A stretch of DNA of 64,000 nt from Ciona intestinalis (GCF_000224145.3 NC_020173.2:2822496-2886495), one strand, 5' to 3'. Positions 29,521-50,538 are shown, counted from the stretch's first letter. Notes: a model not told the origin generated them from the sequence alone. Translations and numbers: made by a program.

Positions 29521-29923
29521 ACTGACTTTCAGAACATAAAGGGATATAAACGACAATATTTTATTATCCTTTCATAAAACTGTTTTATAATACATTTCCA
29601 TTACAACAATTATAATAATTGTTCCATTATAATAGTAATTGTGATGTCATAATGTTAAATTACGGAATAAATGAAACTCATTATTGTATCCCTTATGATA
29701 GTACACACAGTATCATAATTGCACATTGTTACTTCATGTATGGTTTATATACCACTATAGTCCATACATACCTTAGGCGCCAAACCTGGGGTGGCAGGGT
29801 AGGCATTTTTGCACAAGATAAACCATGCACATTACAACCAATAAGTTTTTTTCATAAAATGCATCTAATTATCCTGACCTCTCCTGCATTTTAAATGGTT
29901 TGTCGCTTATAATTATAATATCC

Positions 29924-38126
<8,203 letters not shown>

Positions 38127-38160
38127 GGTTGTATTTGTTTAATCACTGCTGGAAAATTGA
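38127..38160 (-). promoter_or_regulatory. Candidate spliced-leader trans-splice acceptor ahead of PIK3C3
   Basis: On the minus strand, the last codons of the CEBPZOS-like gene read through 'gtcaattttccag', then 'cag' and the stop, followed by 12 bp and the PIK3C3 ATG. The two AG dinucleotides after this pyrimidine tract are the nearest acceptors. If used for trans-splicing they would give PIK3C3 a 5' leader of under 25 nt. This is inference from position and composition. Confidence 0.4.
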
Positions 38161-40376
38161 CTGGCATCACTTTTGCGAATCTCAAAGTTTCCACTGTATT
38201 CGTTGCACTTGTAGAAAACTGAAAGAGAAAATGTTTTTTCATTGATATTGGGTGTTAGTTTGCAGAGTATGGCAAGTGATTTTGTTTACAAAGTTTTTGT
38301 TATGGTTCAGGGGCGCAACCAGGGGGGCTGTTTTGCTGTCATGACAGCCCCCTTTTCCGCAGACACGCACGCAGCCAGAAAGTGCTAAGACGCACACATA
38401 CGCGTTGCATTCAATATTAGATTCGTTCGCTTGGAATTGGGACAATTTTTCGTTCAATTGTTACGTCACTTGGTCTATTGCAACGTAACTATTAATTATG
38501 ACGTTTCATAATAAAACAATCTGGAGGAATGTGCCCACTGCCCAACCAACCACGACATCGAAACATCGTGTATGAGCGTCATATTTTTACGCTCTGCGCC
38601 GGTCTAGGAAATAAAGGAAGACGCATGCGGTAGCATACATTCCACACCTAACAAACGAAGCAATCGTTGTAAATTTATTCTCGTGACAAGTGACGTAATG
38701 AAACTCTGGTTCTCTAGCGGTGACAACGAACGACTCTGTCCAAGCTCGGCCGGGACGATACTTTGTAATATCATATTACGATTTCTGTTGGCTCCAATTT
38801 ACTGATAGCGTCGCTACTTGCTTTTATATTTGCACCAATTAAAATTCACATAATCGCGGTTTATCTGCATTTAAACCAGTGGTTTCCAACTTTATCTACT
38901 CGCGTATACATATTTTTGGTTCATGCAGCGTTCTCGTACCATACATACTAAACTACTAAAGCCTCATGAACAACTCATTTTAAATAGTCAAATTAGAAAC
39001 CGTACCGCGGGCACACCTATTTTTTCCGTGGGTATCNNNNNNNNNNNNNNNNNNNNNNNNNNNNNNNNNNNNNNNNNNNNNNNNNNAATAGCAATTCACA
39101 CGTTGATTATCTGCGTCATAATAGCAATTGTCCCCTTGATTATTTAGCCTGCATGTGCTTAAAAACAGGTTGGATATTTGCCTTTTCACGAATGCGCATA
39201 AGTAAAGATAGGCTTGCAAAAATACTTTGTACACGCATAAAGCAACGCCTAAGTTTAAAAAGTTAGGAACACCGGTGTAGGGAATATAGCAAGAAATGTC
39301 ACGCTGTACGTAATTTATGTGGATTAAAATAATGCTTACGACAATCACTAAAAGATCATTTGCGATCGTTTGGTTTGAACTTAATAAGGTGCTCGCGTAC
39401 CGCCTGGGAGGTCTTCGCGTACCACCTGGGAGGCCTTCGCGTACCATAGTTTGGGAAGCACTGATTTAAACTAATCATCAGAAACAGAAATTATACAAAA
39501 ACTACAGATGGTATGGGAGCAAATAAAACACGATTGTTTACCAATAATCTCGTTTGTGACGTAAAAATCGTAATGGTTTTTCAAAGGTTTATTCTGATGT
39601 AAATAATCGTTACATTATCCACGATGCACATGCATAACACTTGCACCAATGTTTCATCAGTTTATACTAATTTAGATACGTCTTTTTAATAATGTAGTGT
39701 TAGTTTTAATTTACCGCGTAAAATAGGATATATATTAGTGTGCACAACCAATAAAGGGAGTGTTTTATCGTGTCATAGATAAACGTTGACTGGACGTAGT
39801 ATGACAGCCCCCTTTTGAACGCGCTGGTTGCGCCACTGTTATGGTTGGCAATTTTATTTTCAAATAGAACAATTCAAAATAAATGTATTACTTTACACTT
39901 CAAACATATGGAAGCATATAAACGTGAACCTAATATATGCCTATAGGGTAGATAGATACAATAAATTAGGATCCATCAGTGAAGAATCCATTAGTCAATT
40001 AGGGCAATAGTAAAGAATCCTTTATTACGTTACAGATTAGGCTGGTGGAAAGTGTTACGAGTTGGTAGTTAAGGGATGGTGGTTGGTTGTTACGTTTTAT
40101 GGTTAACAAATAACGTAGGGGAGGATTGTTCACTAGCAGTAGCACCAAACAGTGTTGTACCTTATGATAAAATTGCATCCATAAGATAGTTTTTACAAGT
40201 CAGCTGACATGCAATTCAAGTAATTTGATCTGTTGTTTACCTTCAAGTACCCGACTGTTCTTACTAAACAGATGTTTTCTGTATTCAATGTCTCGTTCGA
40301 TCTTCTTATAATAACAATACGCAGCAAGAAATCCAGAAGCTTCAAATGCGATTATAAGTTGTGCTTTATATTTCAT
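38139..40376 (-). CDS. CEBPZOS: CEBPZOS-like small mitochondrial membrane protein
   Basis: Two minus-strand exons, 40241-40376 and 38139-38218, joined in phase 1, encode 71 residues (human CEBPZOS has 80). The first exon has LIIAFEASGFLAAYCYYKK, aligning with the human membrane segment (VLVAELVGVFGAYFLF). The second gives VLEVFYKCNEYSGNFEIRK, aligning with human ILEVYYKSTEKSGMYGIRE. ATG 40374-40376 is the first ATG; the frame is open upstream to a TTG but crosses a good acceptor (…ttttccgtcag, ending at ~40420) that may receive a spliced leader. Human CEBPZOS is a mitochondrial membrane protein of uncertain function. The intron (38219-40240) contains the nested hAT insertions. Its stop lies 12 bp before the PIK3C3 ATG. 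The alignment is from memory and short, so identity is likely but not certain. Confidence 0.75.
38877..39463. mobile_element. Second hAT-type transposon nested inside the first
   Basis: The ends read CAGTGGTTTCCAA... and ...TTTGGGAAGCACTG, an imperfect inverted repeat. They are bordered by the perfect 8-bp duplication ATTTAAAC at 38869-38876 and 39464-39471. About 587 bp including the 50-base N run. Near its right end two direct ~27-bp units lie at ~39388-39443 ('cgcgtacc' plus 'cctgggagg'). No transposase is visible. Nesting shows it inserted after the outer element; the perfect target duplication suggests a fairly recent event. Confidence 0.88.
39037..39086. other. Assembly gap (50 N)
   Basis: A run of 50 undetermined bases inside the inner hAT element. 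Open frames drawn through it on either strand are meaningless. Confidence 1.
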
Positions 40377-41953
40377 TTGTTTTTCTGCAATAAGTTGTGC
40401 CTTTTTAGGTAGAAACTGACGGAAAATACTGAATACCAAACACTTTTTTGGTTCCTATACAACAACAAATCTTCTATAAAGAAATAGAAAATTGGGGAAT
40501 ACCCAGTACATAGATAAACAAAAGCATTTCGCAAACTATTAGGGGAGCACATTTTTGCTGGGACAATTTGTTATTAGAAGAATATAATATATTACGTGCT
40601 GCCTAAATCTCTGGCATTACTGAATTGGTGCAGAATATTATAAAGTGCAGTGAGTACTTATTGTTTTCGGCTGCTACTGGAAGGAACAAAAAAACAATCT
40701 TGTTTCGATACGAAAGAAACGTCCAGTTGTTCAGTGATCTATCAGCTATCTAAACTAATCTTGAGCAGCTGTAAATAGCCCGTATACCGGAGAATTTATA
40801 AAAAAAAACATAATCTAGCCGGCAAGTTGACAATCACTATACGTTAGGAAATTTGAATTGTACGGAAAATTTTGGTCGGTCTCTGTAGGCAGAATATTTA
40901 AACGTCGCACAAGTGTTCGAATTAAACACCAAGAAATAAGATTCGATTACCCGGTGACGTCATGATGTGATCAACCGGTGACGTCATGAAATGCATATTT
41001 TTTACTACGGAACGTCATTATGGTGTATATATAAGTGTATGACGTAACATAATCAGTTTTATGACGTCAGAAAGTTATACGTCACACAAGTGAAGTCATA
41101 TATAAATCAAAACAGCCAGTATGCTTGTTCATGTGTATTTCAATAAACTGATACACTTGGTAATAAAATCTACAACAACATGCCTGATACAGAAGGTTAT
41201 TTAATGTTTGGTTTTTCTACGAACGAAGTACACTTAAAAGAAACTTATGCCTATTTCTTTTAAAACTTCAAGAAAGTTACAAGTTAAATGCTGTCCAACT
41301 ATTTTGGGCTGGGAAGTTATTAATAAATCCATCTATCGAATATTGTGGTATATATGAAGTCAAATACTAAACAGATCATATATTTATATTTTGACAACTT
41401 GAAATTACCATAGACAAAAAACATTTATGACATCATACAACATATTGTCATTATTAGAATTTACAAAAAAGGCAAGAATGCCAAATAAAGGGAGGCAGTT
41501 AATTGGATACATATAAGCCACTTAATTATGTAAGCAGCACTTTTACATAAATCTATGGTAAAATATATGAAAAGTAAAAATCTTTTGATAGGGTGCGTAT
41601 AAAGTTACAGAAAACTGGCATATCTTATACTGTATTTGATTTTAAGAGCTTTTGTTTGCCACACTTTTTTTCAAAAATTAACAATTTTTATAAAAAAAAA
41701 TTGGGCGTACGTGGCGTGACCAAATAGTTTGAGAACCACCGGCCCAGGGCTCAAAATCTGTAGCCCATTCCAGTTTTGAACAGCATTAGATGGTTAACCA
41801 TTTCATAACCTATACTGTAACTGCCTGGATGTACCTCTGCAAAGGACCTCACTATACAGATGTTATCTTTATAAGTGAGGACATTATATAGAGCTGTCCT
41901 ATTTTTTCCAATGCTGACACACAGAACTGGGATTTAAGGTTTGAAACTTAAGA
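40377..41953. other. Spacer between the CEBPZOS/PIK3C3 unit and the NEK4 3' end
   Basis: About 1.6 kb that should carry the promoter of the CEBPZOS-PIK3C3 unit. It contains a cluster of CRE-like sites at 40955-41069. A possible decayed hAT end reads 'agtttgagaaccacc' near 41728-41742, within a sequence otherwise lacking gene features. The remainder is AT-rich. Confidence 0.5.
40951..41100. promoter_or_regulatory. Cluster of CRE-like TGACGTCA sites
   Basis: Perfect TGACGTCA octamers lie at 40955-40962, 40979-40986 and 41062-41069, with weaker relatives (aacgtcat, tgacgtaa, acgtcaca) between and after them. The first two sit in a 15-bp direct repeat, CCGGTGACGTCATGA, spaced 24 bp apart. The block is about 0.6 kb upstream of the CEBPZOS-like start, so it is a candidate CREB/ATF-responsive control region for the CEBPZOS-PIK3C3 unit. 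Function is inferred from motifs. Confidence 0.4.
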
Positions 41954-44900
41954 TCAGTAAGCAGTGATGCTTCCACAGTGATTAAATATTGATTCTTCAC
42001 AAAACTTAAGTTGCCATATCTTTCCTGCCCATTGGTTAAAACGAACAGAACCCAATAATTGGATCAGGTGTTTCTGGAACGAAAATATTGTATCAGTGGA
42101 ACAAAAACAATGAAAATGTAATAAAACAATGTAGTAATGTTTCCGGAACAAAAACAATGTATTAGGTTGGGTTAAAAAAAATGTTGCAGTTTTTAGGGAA
42201 ACAAAAAAAAATAATACATACATAATACAACTACAATCATTGTTGGTGATTAAATACTAAGTTTTTTTTCAATTTATTCTTAATTTATTAAATTACGATG
42301 TCTTTACAAATATTCATAATTTAGTGAAATGAAATTATGTGCTATGTTTTACTAAAACTACCATATATATTCGACTTGAACAAGAAACTGATGATGATAA
42401 TTTAGGGGAAATATATACCTTAGGCTCATAGAACACAATTGATTGGACTTAAATAATGTTTATCACTTATTTCGTAGCACATGTTTTAGAATACTGCCTA
42501 ATTATGAATGAATGAGTATATGTAACATACTTTATCTTCACGTGGCCAAACACGGGTGTTTTGTTTTATACACCACATGCCAGTTTACAAGTTATCAGGA
42601 ATATATGGGTGTGCTGCGGCGCCGGCATTATTTATGATTCACAATTACCTCTGTTTCATCTTCATCAAGATTGTTATCCAACAATTCATATGCACGATGT
42701 AATAATGGGACACCCAAACCTTGAATACAATCCTTCCTTAGTGCCACAATGCGGTCCATTAGTTTGCCCGTGGATGCTAACGTTGCTGTAAAGTAATAAT
42801 GGTTATTGTGATGATGTTTTATATAAGTATATGAAGTAAATACAATATGCCACAATTCTCAGGTGTGCTTAACTGAAGACATTACTCTTATGGAATAAAC
42901 ACTATGTTGTTAAGGGTCCGTAAACTGCCTTAGTTGGGTCTAGGAAGTAGCACCCTGGGTGTTGGACTTGAAGTAATAGACCTATATCCCGGGTCTTTAA
43001 AATGTGCCCCACTAAACGCGGCACCCATATAGAATAGAAACTATATTGCTAAGTGTATATAAACTTCCTTAGTAAGGTATAGATGGTAGCACATTTAGTA
43101 TAGACATACTGATTCATTTCAAATCTTAAAAAAAAGAAATATATGTTATATTGGAAAATATGGTGAGGTAATAGGCCAACTGTGCCCTAAATCCCAAGTC
43201 CCTGACGAAGACTTCAACCACAGAATAAAATCAATAGAAAACATACTCATTTGAATCGACTCTACCAACCTTGTGATATTCCTTTACTCGGCAGCTTGGG
43301 TTGTTCTACCTTAGGAACCTCAGGCACGATAACTTTAACTTTGGTGGCACAAGGTGTTGCGTTGTGTGGTTGGTTGGTGGGTGGGGGTGGCTGGGTAAGT
43401 AAAAGGGGGTATGATGGTTTGATGATATGTATTGGTAAATCTTGTATAGAAATCTGACATTGGGCATGAGGTGTATCACTGTATCGGTAAACTATGTACG
43501 TCTAGTGTAAAAGAAGACACTTATGTTCTAACTTAATAGAGAGCACAAGGTGTTTGAATATACCATGTGTGTGTAGTGTATAGGAAGACACCCATGTCAC
43601 AGGCCCCAAACTTTTGAAAACGCAGCAATGGCAAAGGTACTTAGATTGCTAAGTAATAGTTTTTGTATAAGTTTACTAATTAATGGAATGCAGAAAACTC
43701 TATACTAAGCTTGCTTACCCTTCCACCCCAAGTTTTACGCATACAACGATTGCTATAGCTCAGCAGTGAGCATGAGGTACAAAACTTACTGGTTTTTCCT
43801 TTAGCGATGTCACAGTAGATGAAGTTTCCGAACCCTCGGACACAGGTGATAATTCATGACTCATCGGTGGGGAATCCCCATCTTTATTATCGCTGAGTCG
43901 TAACGTTGTGTGAAGTAAAGTGAAGAACTGGTTTTCTTCTGCCTTGTGCTCACTATAGAAATAATATAACATGTTATTAAAAAGATAGAAATCATAAAAC
44001 AGATGATATATAAATAAAGACATTTAATTTAAACATTGAAATGTATTCACTTAAAATCAAAAACGGAATCTTTTTATTTTACCATAAATAACAGTGAAAA
44101 ATAACGGAAAGGTCAGTCATGAAGAATTTAAAATACAGAACCTTGATAATAATTAGTGTGTTTTAATAATATATTATATCTATGTGAAACCTTTTTTCGG
44201 CTGAATCCATAAGAGATGTTTGCGAATCTTGTCTTTCCTGTGAAATAGGATTTCTATCAATTACTGTTAAACAGAAAAAAATCATTCGTATATGTGGTAA
44301 GTAAGTTTCTACCAACGAGGATATAAATGACCAAACACACCATATGCAGCTTATCCACACACTGCAATAGTTTAGCAACCCGACTGTGGGCATGGGAGCG
44401 GCAAACATAGATAGGTCACCAAAGTTTCCATCCACAAAAACATAAACAGTCAAACCAACCAAAAGTAATGTCTGCTTATTCACACACTGCTATAGCATCA
44501 GCAACTTGACTGTAGACTGGCTAAAATAAAATAGTATCCAGCTACTTACATAATTAGGAGACAGCACAACAGGGGAAGGTTTCACTTCTAGTTTTACTTT
44601 TCCACTACCTGTTAATATAAGTAATATCATGAATTCATGAATCATATCACATAGTTCTTATATTTAAACCCGTTTACTACATTTACCAATTAAATAACAA
44701 CAATTATTGTACCGGTACCTTCATTTTCAATGTTGGAAATTTTCTTATTTTCTAAATTTTTCTTTTTTTCTCTCCTTCTTCGTTCACGAGCCGAACTTAT
44801 CTAAATAATAAGTATTGTGATGTCATATATGCAGTATTACTGGCAGGTATATACCACTTATTTTGTAAAACAACTGGGCTTTGGGGGGTCGCAAACCTTA

Positions 44901-47900
44901 CATTTAAAAAAATGAAAATTATACAAAAAATATAAAGAATAAAGTTTTTTTTAAATATTTTTTTTCTGCCTGTGCTACTGTACGTAGGTAACCATGTCAA
45001 CTTACGCGAGGTGTTTTGTCTTCTGTGCTTGAAACCGGTGATGCATTACTTGATTTTGATGAGCTGTAAATATATTAGTGTATAATAAGCAGATAGGTGA
45101 GGTCATAATAAAATATCAAACATAATGTGCATGGTTGTTTTTGAGTTATTACAACAAACAAATTATTCTACATCGGGGGTTCTTATCTTTTTCGAGACAC
45201 GCACCTTGACAATACCTATAACACCTGCACCCAATGGCAAAAAGGGTTTCAGCGGTCACGACCTACCTTTTTTTTAAATTAAAAATTTATAGAAAAACAA
45301 ATAGTTTTTTTAACCCTTATTTATTTGCCTGCCTGCCACCAACTTTGGAGCTCAGGAAAGCATGTTTGGTCATAGCTCATACGACATTTGTCATCTCTTG
45401 TAGGCCCTTGTTCTAAAAACTGATACAAAAGTCCGCCCATACCTGTTATTATTGTTGTTGGTTGGTGTTTTGTGTTTAATATCCGAGATATGAGGTAGGG
45501 GTCTTGCTATGTGTTGCTGTTGAAGTATAGTTTATGTTACGTTGTTTTACTTGTGTGGGTGAGATAATGCAGTAAATACCTGAGACATGGAATGTAGGTA
45601 TATTACCTCATTACCCCAACACCAATGTACCAATGGTGCTACCATCTAAACCCCACTGAAGCAGTTTATAGACCTTATAATAAAGAATTAAATATTCGAT
45701 TCAGTAAGAGTGAGGTACAACTGGGACTGGAACCACTGCATATGAAATTTTTAACCTCAATAAGAGAGATTCTTTCCTATACAGGTGAAGTTTCAGCTAG
45801 GCCACCTATTTCAATTACTACTTTTTATAAGCTAGTGAATAAAAAATGACCCATCTCACCTTCCTATCACCATCCGATGATCCCGCTGATCTTACTCTTC
45901 CTTGTTGGTTGCCATGGTTACCACATCCACTATCACCATGGTTACCAGGTGTATGAATGGATGGGACAATTGGAGGTGTCTAAAGTTAACAGGTTTTAAT
46001 GAAAACTTGGTTTACTTTCATGGTAAATGAAAATGAAATGAAACTTTATAAATCTGCATGAGCTAATTAGCTCTTTTTGCACTGATGATGAACATAGTGA
46101 AACATCTGCATATGCCTCTTACATTAACATTATCATATTAAAATGTAAGCTAAACTGACATGTGTGGACTATATCCTACTCTGTTACACTGGCAATTGAA
46201 CCAAATATTGATAAATAATTGACCTGTTTTCGTTCATTGTCGGCACTTTTACATCGTTGTTTCTTTTCTTCAATAGTTGGTTTTACAAGATTTCTATTTT
46301 CATATTTGCTCTCATCCACTTTATGATTAACGGCCAAAACTTTCACGTCTGGTTGCTTCTTTTCAACACTTGGTGGGGGTATGTCAACTTTTCTAACAAC
46401 AGGTTGGGCATCGGGATCCCTTGTGTATTTGGGTTGTGGGGACTCAACCTATATAAAGAAAAGGGTTAAATTTATGGTTCAGTGTAAATATAATTCTAGT
46501 AATGGGGCAATACAAGTCAACATTAAGCACAAGACAAAACCTAAAGACTCTAAACCACTTTGAAACCCAACCCCCCATCCTCCCTAGTTTAAAAGTATAA
46601 ACAGAATAGATAGGGGAAATGTGTTATATGGTGTATAAAATATGAGAATGCATGAATATTACTACTTTACTAAAATTAATTCAGTACTTACGAGGTTAAA
46701 TTGCTTATCATATTAAGTGGTTGTATTATTTACCTTATAAGGGGTTTACAATTTACATACATACAACACCCCTGACTTGACTTAGAAAAATATTACCCCA
46801 TCACCACTACTTACCTGGATGGCTGGTTTCACATCATATTTATCACCATATTTCACGTCATGTCTCCCCGATTCACGGGAGCTGCATCGACTTGATGTTG
46901 ATGATGTCGATGTCTTACGTGATGATGTCACACGGGACTTTCCCGATGTTGGCCTCCTATTATGACATCATAATTAAATTGACCAGTCAATTTTCACACT
47001 TCCTGGTGAGCTTATTGTAGTGTAAGAGGGACCTAAGATTTAGATATATTACCCTTTTTTTTACCCCAAATATGAAATTGCTATGTCTAGAAACTACTGA
47101 GGCAGTTTATAGTCATTTATTGATAGAGATTCTAATCTAAAAGGGCAGGGTTTTCACCAAGAAACACCTGAGACCTGGAATGTAGGTCTACTACCCCAAT
47201 ACCCAAGCCACAGATTTCTACCATTTAGAACACACCTATATATTGGGTAATGACAACTATTCTAATGTTATTATCACAAAAAGAAAAATACCTTGATCTG
47301 CTGCTCTCATCCAGGAAAAGTTGGATATGTTTCTTGATAAATGGATTCCTGAGAATACGATTTACACTTGGTCGTTTTTCAGCAGTTTGATGCAACATTA
47401 TTTTGATCAACTCACATAATGGCTCACTGTACATGGCTGGCATCTTAGGCATCTGTGGATTGAATAGGACTATAGGAGTAGGCATTAATAAACAGATTAA
47501 AAATATTAAAGCTAGTTAAATAGAAGACACACAACAGTATATGCAAGCTAAAGGGTTTTCTTCATGATTTCTTACAATCAAGTTTTTACAGGCTATTAAA
47601 ATTGGTTTTCGACGTTTTTTTAATATATCTATATATACCAGCGGTTTCAAATTTGACATTTAGACTATTTTGGTCTTCTTTCAAAAGACCTTTTACATAT
47701 TTTTACAGCTTTTACATATCAAAAGGATTTAATGCAAAGGTTTTATAATTTACCTTTTTCTTGAGTATTTTATAAACAAGAGAATTCATATCTTTTGCAT
47801 TGAACGCATGTTTCAATGTTGTCATCTCATAAACACAACAACCCAACGCCCAAACATCAGATTTATGATTGTATGGTTTGTTGGAAAATAACTCTGGGCT

Positions 47901-49444
47901 CATATAGTATGGGGTTCCTATGAGTGTGGTCGCCATATCTGATGCTCCTTCTAATACACGAGCTATACCAAGATCACCAACCTGCGAGTTTGTTAGAGTT
48001 ATGAGCCATAGTCATATGTGTAGTGTTAAGGGTGCCTGGAATAAAATGACCCAATTTTAATAAAATGCCAATCAGATTTTGGAAGTGACAGGTCTGTGGC
48101 ATATGTTTTAGAAGTTAGAACCCCGGTAATCAATAATGTTCCCTATGTTTATAATGAGTAAAGACTATGACTATTAAGTATAACTGCATTTTAGCAATTT
48201 CACCCTGGAGATTCAATATAAGATAGATTATTGTTAATCCATAGGGGTTTAATATTACTCAGCTGCTACAAGCTTATTACGTCATACTGGACAGTGGTAA
48301 TGTAGTTTTTGTATGATATAAACCACACTTAAAAACTGGAATGTAGGCCTGCCATATTCTATAAGGGCAAGGTATGTGAAACATACAACACACCTGGGGA
48401 AACACTAAACAGAGTGTAGGTCTATTACCATTATATCTCAACACCCAGGGTGCTATCACTCCACTAACTCAATTTAAAGACACTTAATTAAAAACCAACT
48501 AAAAACTTACCTTGATCATTTTAGCTTTAGTGAGGAAGATATTTTGAGTTTTTAAATCCCTGTGTAGAATATGTTTCTGGTGCAAATACTGAAGTGCCAT
48601 GCATATTTGTATGAACCATCGAACTACTTGTACTTCAAGTAAAAATTCATCTTTTTCTCTTTGCTCTCGAAGTTTTGTGTAGAGATCACCCCCCTCAGCA
48701 AACCTGAAGTATAATATTTATTTTTAAGTCATTGTTTTTAAACTTTCTATAGTATATTGTCTTTTTGTGAAACATTGCAATAGACATTTTAAAACATTTT
48801 ACACTTATATATATTTCATTAAGTTTTAACTAATGTTAAAGATACTGCAGGTATAAACAGTATTGTGTATATTTTTTGTGGCTGGATAAAACGCTTTTAG
48901 TTTTATTTGCCATTGGCCTATAACCAAGTCCAAATCACCAAATATGATGCATTTTATGGAAAAAAAGACTTTGCCAATTTTTCCAAACTTGTCAAATCAA
49001 GTCTTTGAGTCACCTACAAACTTACCCCATAACAATGTAAAGAAATCCATCGTCATTCTCAAACGAATCTTTATAAGAAACAATATTTGGATGTTTCAGT
49101 TGAGATAAAAGTTTCGCTTCTGATTCGGCAGCTTTTCGTTCACGGCGAGAAACTTTCTGCAGTGCCAACTTCTTCACTACATACTACAAGAAAAAAACGG
49201 TTATATATATAGAGTGTTTGGTTATCATATAACACAGAAAATCAAATATGGTAACTGACTTTGAGTTTGGGTCTAGCTCCATTAAGAGAACTTAAAAATA
49301 ATTATTACAAGCAGAAATTGTATATAAAGTAAAACAATGGTTTTAAACCTGCTTTCTTTCTTTTTTATGTTGAATAAGATGAACTTCTCCGTAGCTGCCT
49401 TTTCCAATTGCTTTCAATATATCATAATCGTCAAGGCCTCCCAT
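41954..49444 (-). CDS. NEK4: Serine/threonine kinase NEK4
   Basis: Minus-strand exons: 49349-49444, 49026-49183, 48511-48703, 47754-47981, 47292-47452, 46815-46956, 46224-46448, 45860-45979, 45443-45516, 45006-45063, 44719-44800, 44550-44608, 44191-44237, 43790-43952, 43270-~43410 (5' edge unresolved), 42649-42785, 41954-42073. About 730 residues (human 841). The kinase domain is complete: GKGSYGEV (14-21), Lys in YVVKK (~36), HRDLKTQN (Asp ~134), DLG (152-154) in place of DFG as in vertebrate NEK4, and [21 protein letters not shown] Ser-rich, low-complexity linker follows. The tail [18 protein letters not shown] and [14 protein letters not shown] matches the conserved NEK4 C terminus. NEK4 acts at cilia and in DNA-damage responses. 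Confidence is high for the kinase and tail, lower for linker exons. Confidence 0.92.
43440..43610. repeat. Hairpin-bearing tandem repeat in NEK4 intron 14
   Basis: Two to three diverged units with 'gggcatgaggtgtatcac' and 'aaggtgtttgaatatacc'. It lies beside the unresolved edge of NEK4 exon 15. Confidence 0.65.
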
Positions 49445-50538
49445 TTTAAAGGTTGGACAAAATTCGAAAAACAAACAATATCACTACATACCTATGTCTA
49501 TTTAATGTCAATTTATAGGTCAAAATTATTGTTTAATTCGTTTTTTTATCTGAAATTATGTTAATATTCGAATTATAACTTTTCTCAAGCGTTCGTGGTA
49601 ACATCGTTATTCTGTCAGAATTTAACTATATTAACATTTGATTGTTTGCTGTTGGGGTGGTTTTGTTAATAAAAACCTGTTAATAACTTTAGATTCTGTA
49701 TAACAATACAAGGTAAAAACTAAATCAAATACCTTGTAATAGATGATTTAATGTGAAATAATATAAATTGAGTACACTCTATCTTCTGCCTTGCAGATTT
49801 ATGTATCCGCTAGATGGTGGTAGTAAGTTTAATACGTCTGAGAAATCGTTTACTGACTTTTGTTTGAGTGACGAAAAACAGCGAGTGCACTTCCAACTTG
49901 TAACAAATTTAGAGTTCATTTATAAGCAACCCGCCCAGTGAGACACTTATTGCTATCATGTAGAAGCACGCAACTTTGCGTTTATTTACTCAAGTAATAT
50001 AGCCGTGCGGCGAACAAAATAAATACTGTATGCCATGCCATAACTCGCCCATATATAAACTTAAGCAGCAAATGTATTGACCCACCTAGCAATTCGTTAC
50101 CGGCGCCTTGCGTTAATTTGTCATAATTTCCTGTTTTACCATAAACGGTAACAAAACTGTCCATTTGAACATATGTCAATACGTTTCCATAGCCGTTATT
50201 TTTCGACCGCATATTTGTGCATGTTTTAGAAACTATCAAACAAATATGATCTTCGATATCATAATCGAACAGTTAAATCAAGTTGTGTTACGTGTAAAAT
50301 TGTCGTTTAATTATCTTTATATTTTGCCTGATTCATTAAAATCTAACCAATTTCGCATTGTTTTCAATAGCTAATTTAAGTAAACACACCACCTCACTGA
50401 GTTCCCACCCCCGGGCATTGTAATCCACACAATGTGGGAACTAGGGTTTGCATCCGACTTCACGACAAGACAAACACCTCTTATCACTTCAAACATAACA
50501 AGACTAACGATGGCCAATACAATTGCGGTGTCTGGTTA

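Larger units (their letters stand above)
27370..29923. other. Spacer between the TSP1 gene and PIK3C3, rich in degenerate repeats
   Basis: About 2.55 kb. It should contain the TSP1 gene promoter and the PIK3C3 3' UTR; a minus-strand AATAAA at about 29567-29572 is a candidate PIK3C3 poly(A) signal. The stretch 27970-28850 repeats blocks such as 'aaagaaatatctacatccag' and 'cagcgttgtt' in both orientations. 29335-29520 is an array of the hairpin-bearing repeat. Nothing else gene-like is seen. Confidence 0.5.
38308..39838. mobile_element. hAT-superfamily DNA transposon (outer, non-autonomous)
   Basis: The left end begins CAGGGGCGCAACCAG and the right end finishes CTGGTTGCGCCACTG, so the termini are inverted repeats with one mismatch in 15. 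Inboard, GGGGGCTGTCAT and ATGACAGCCCCC recur on both sides. The element is flanked by the perfect 8-bp duplication TTATGGTT at 38300-38307 and 39839-39846. CAG/CTG-type ends plus an 8-bp duplication are diagnostic of the hAT superfamily. No transposase frame is visible, so it is a deletion derivative or MITE-like form. Without the inner insertion it would be about 0.94 kb. It lies in the intron of the CEBPZOS-like gene. The assembly gap 39037-39086 falls inside the inner element. Confidence 0.9.

Noticed and set aside
38923-39447. Open frames crossing the N gap on both strands
   Set aside because: They span 50 undetermined bases inside a transposon and cannot be judged.
45173-45420. Complete hAT element starting 'ggggttcttatctttttcga'
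   Set aside because: The start resembles a hAT end, but I found no inverted partner or target duplication.
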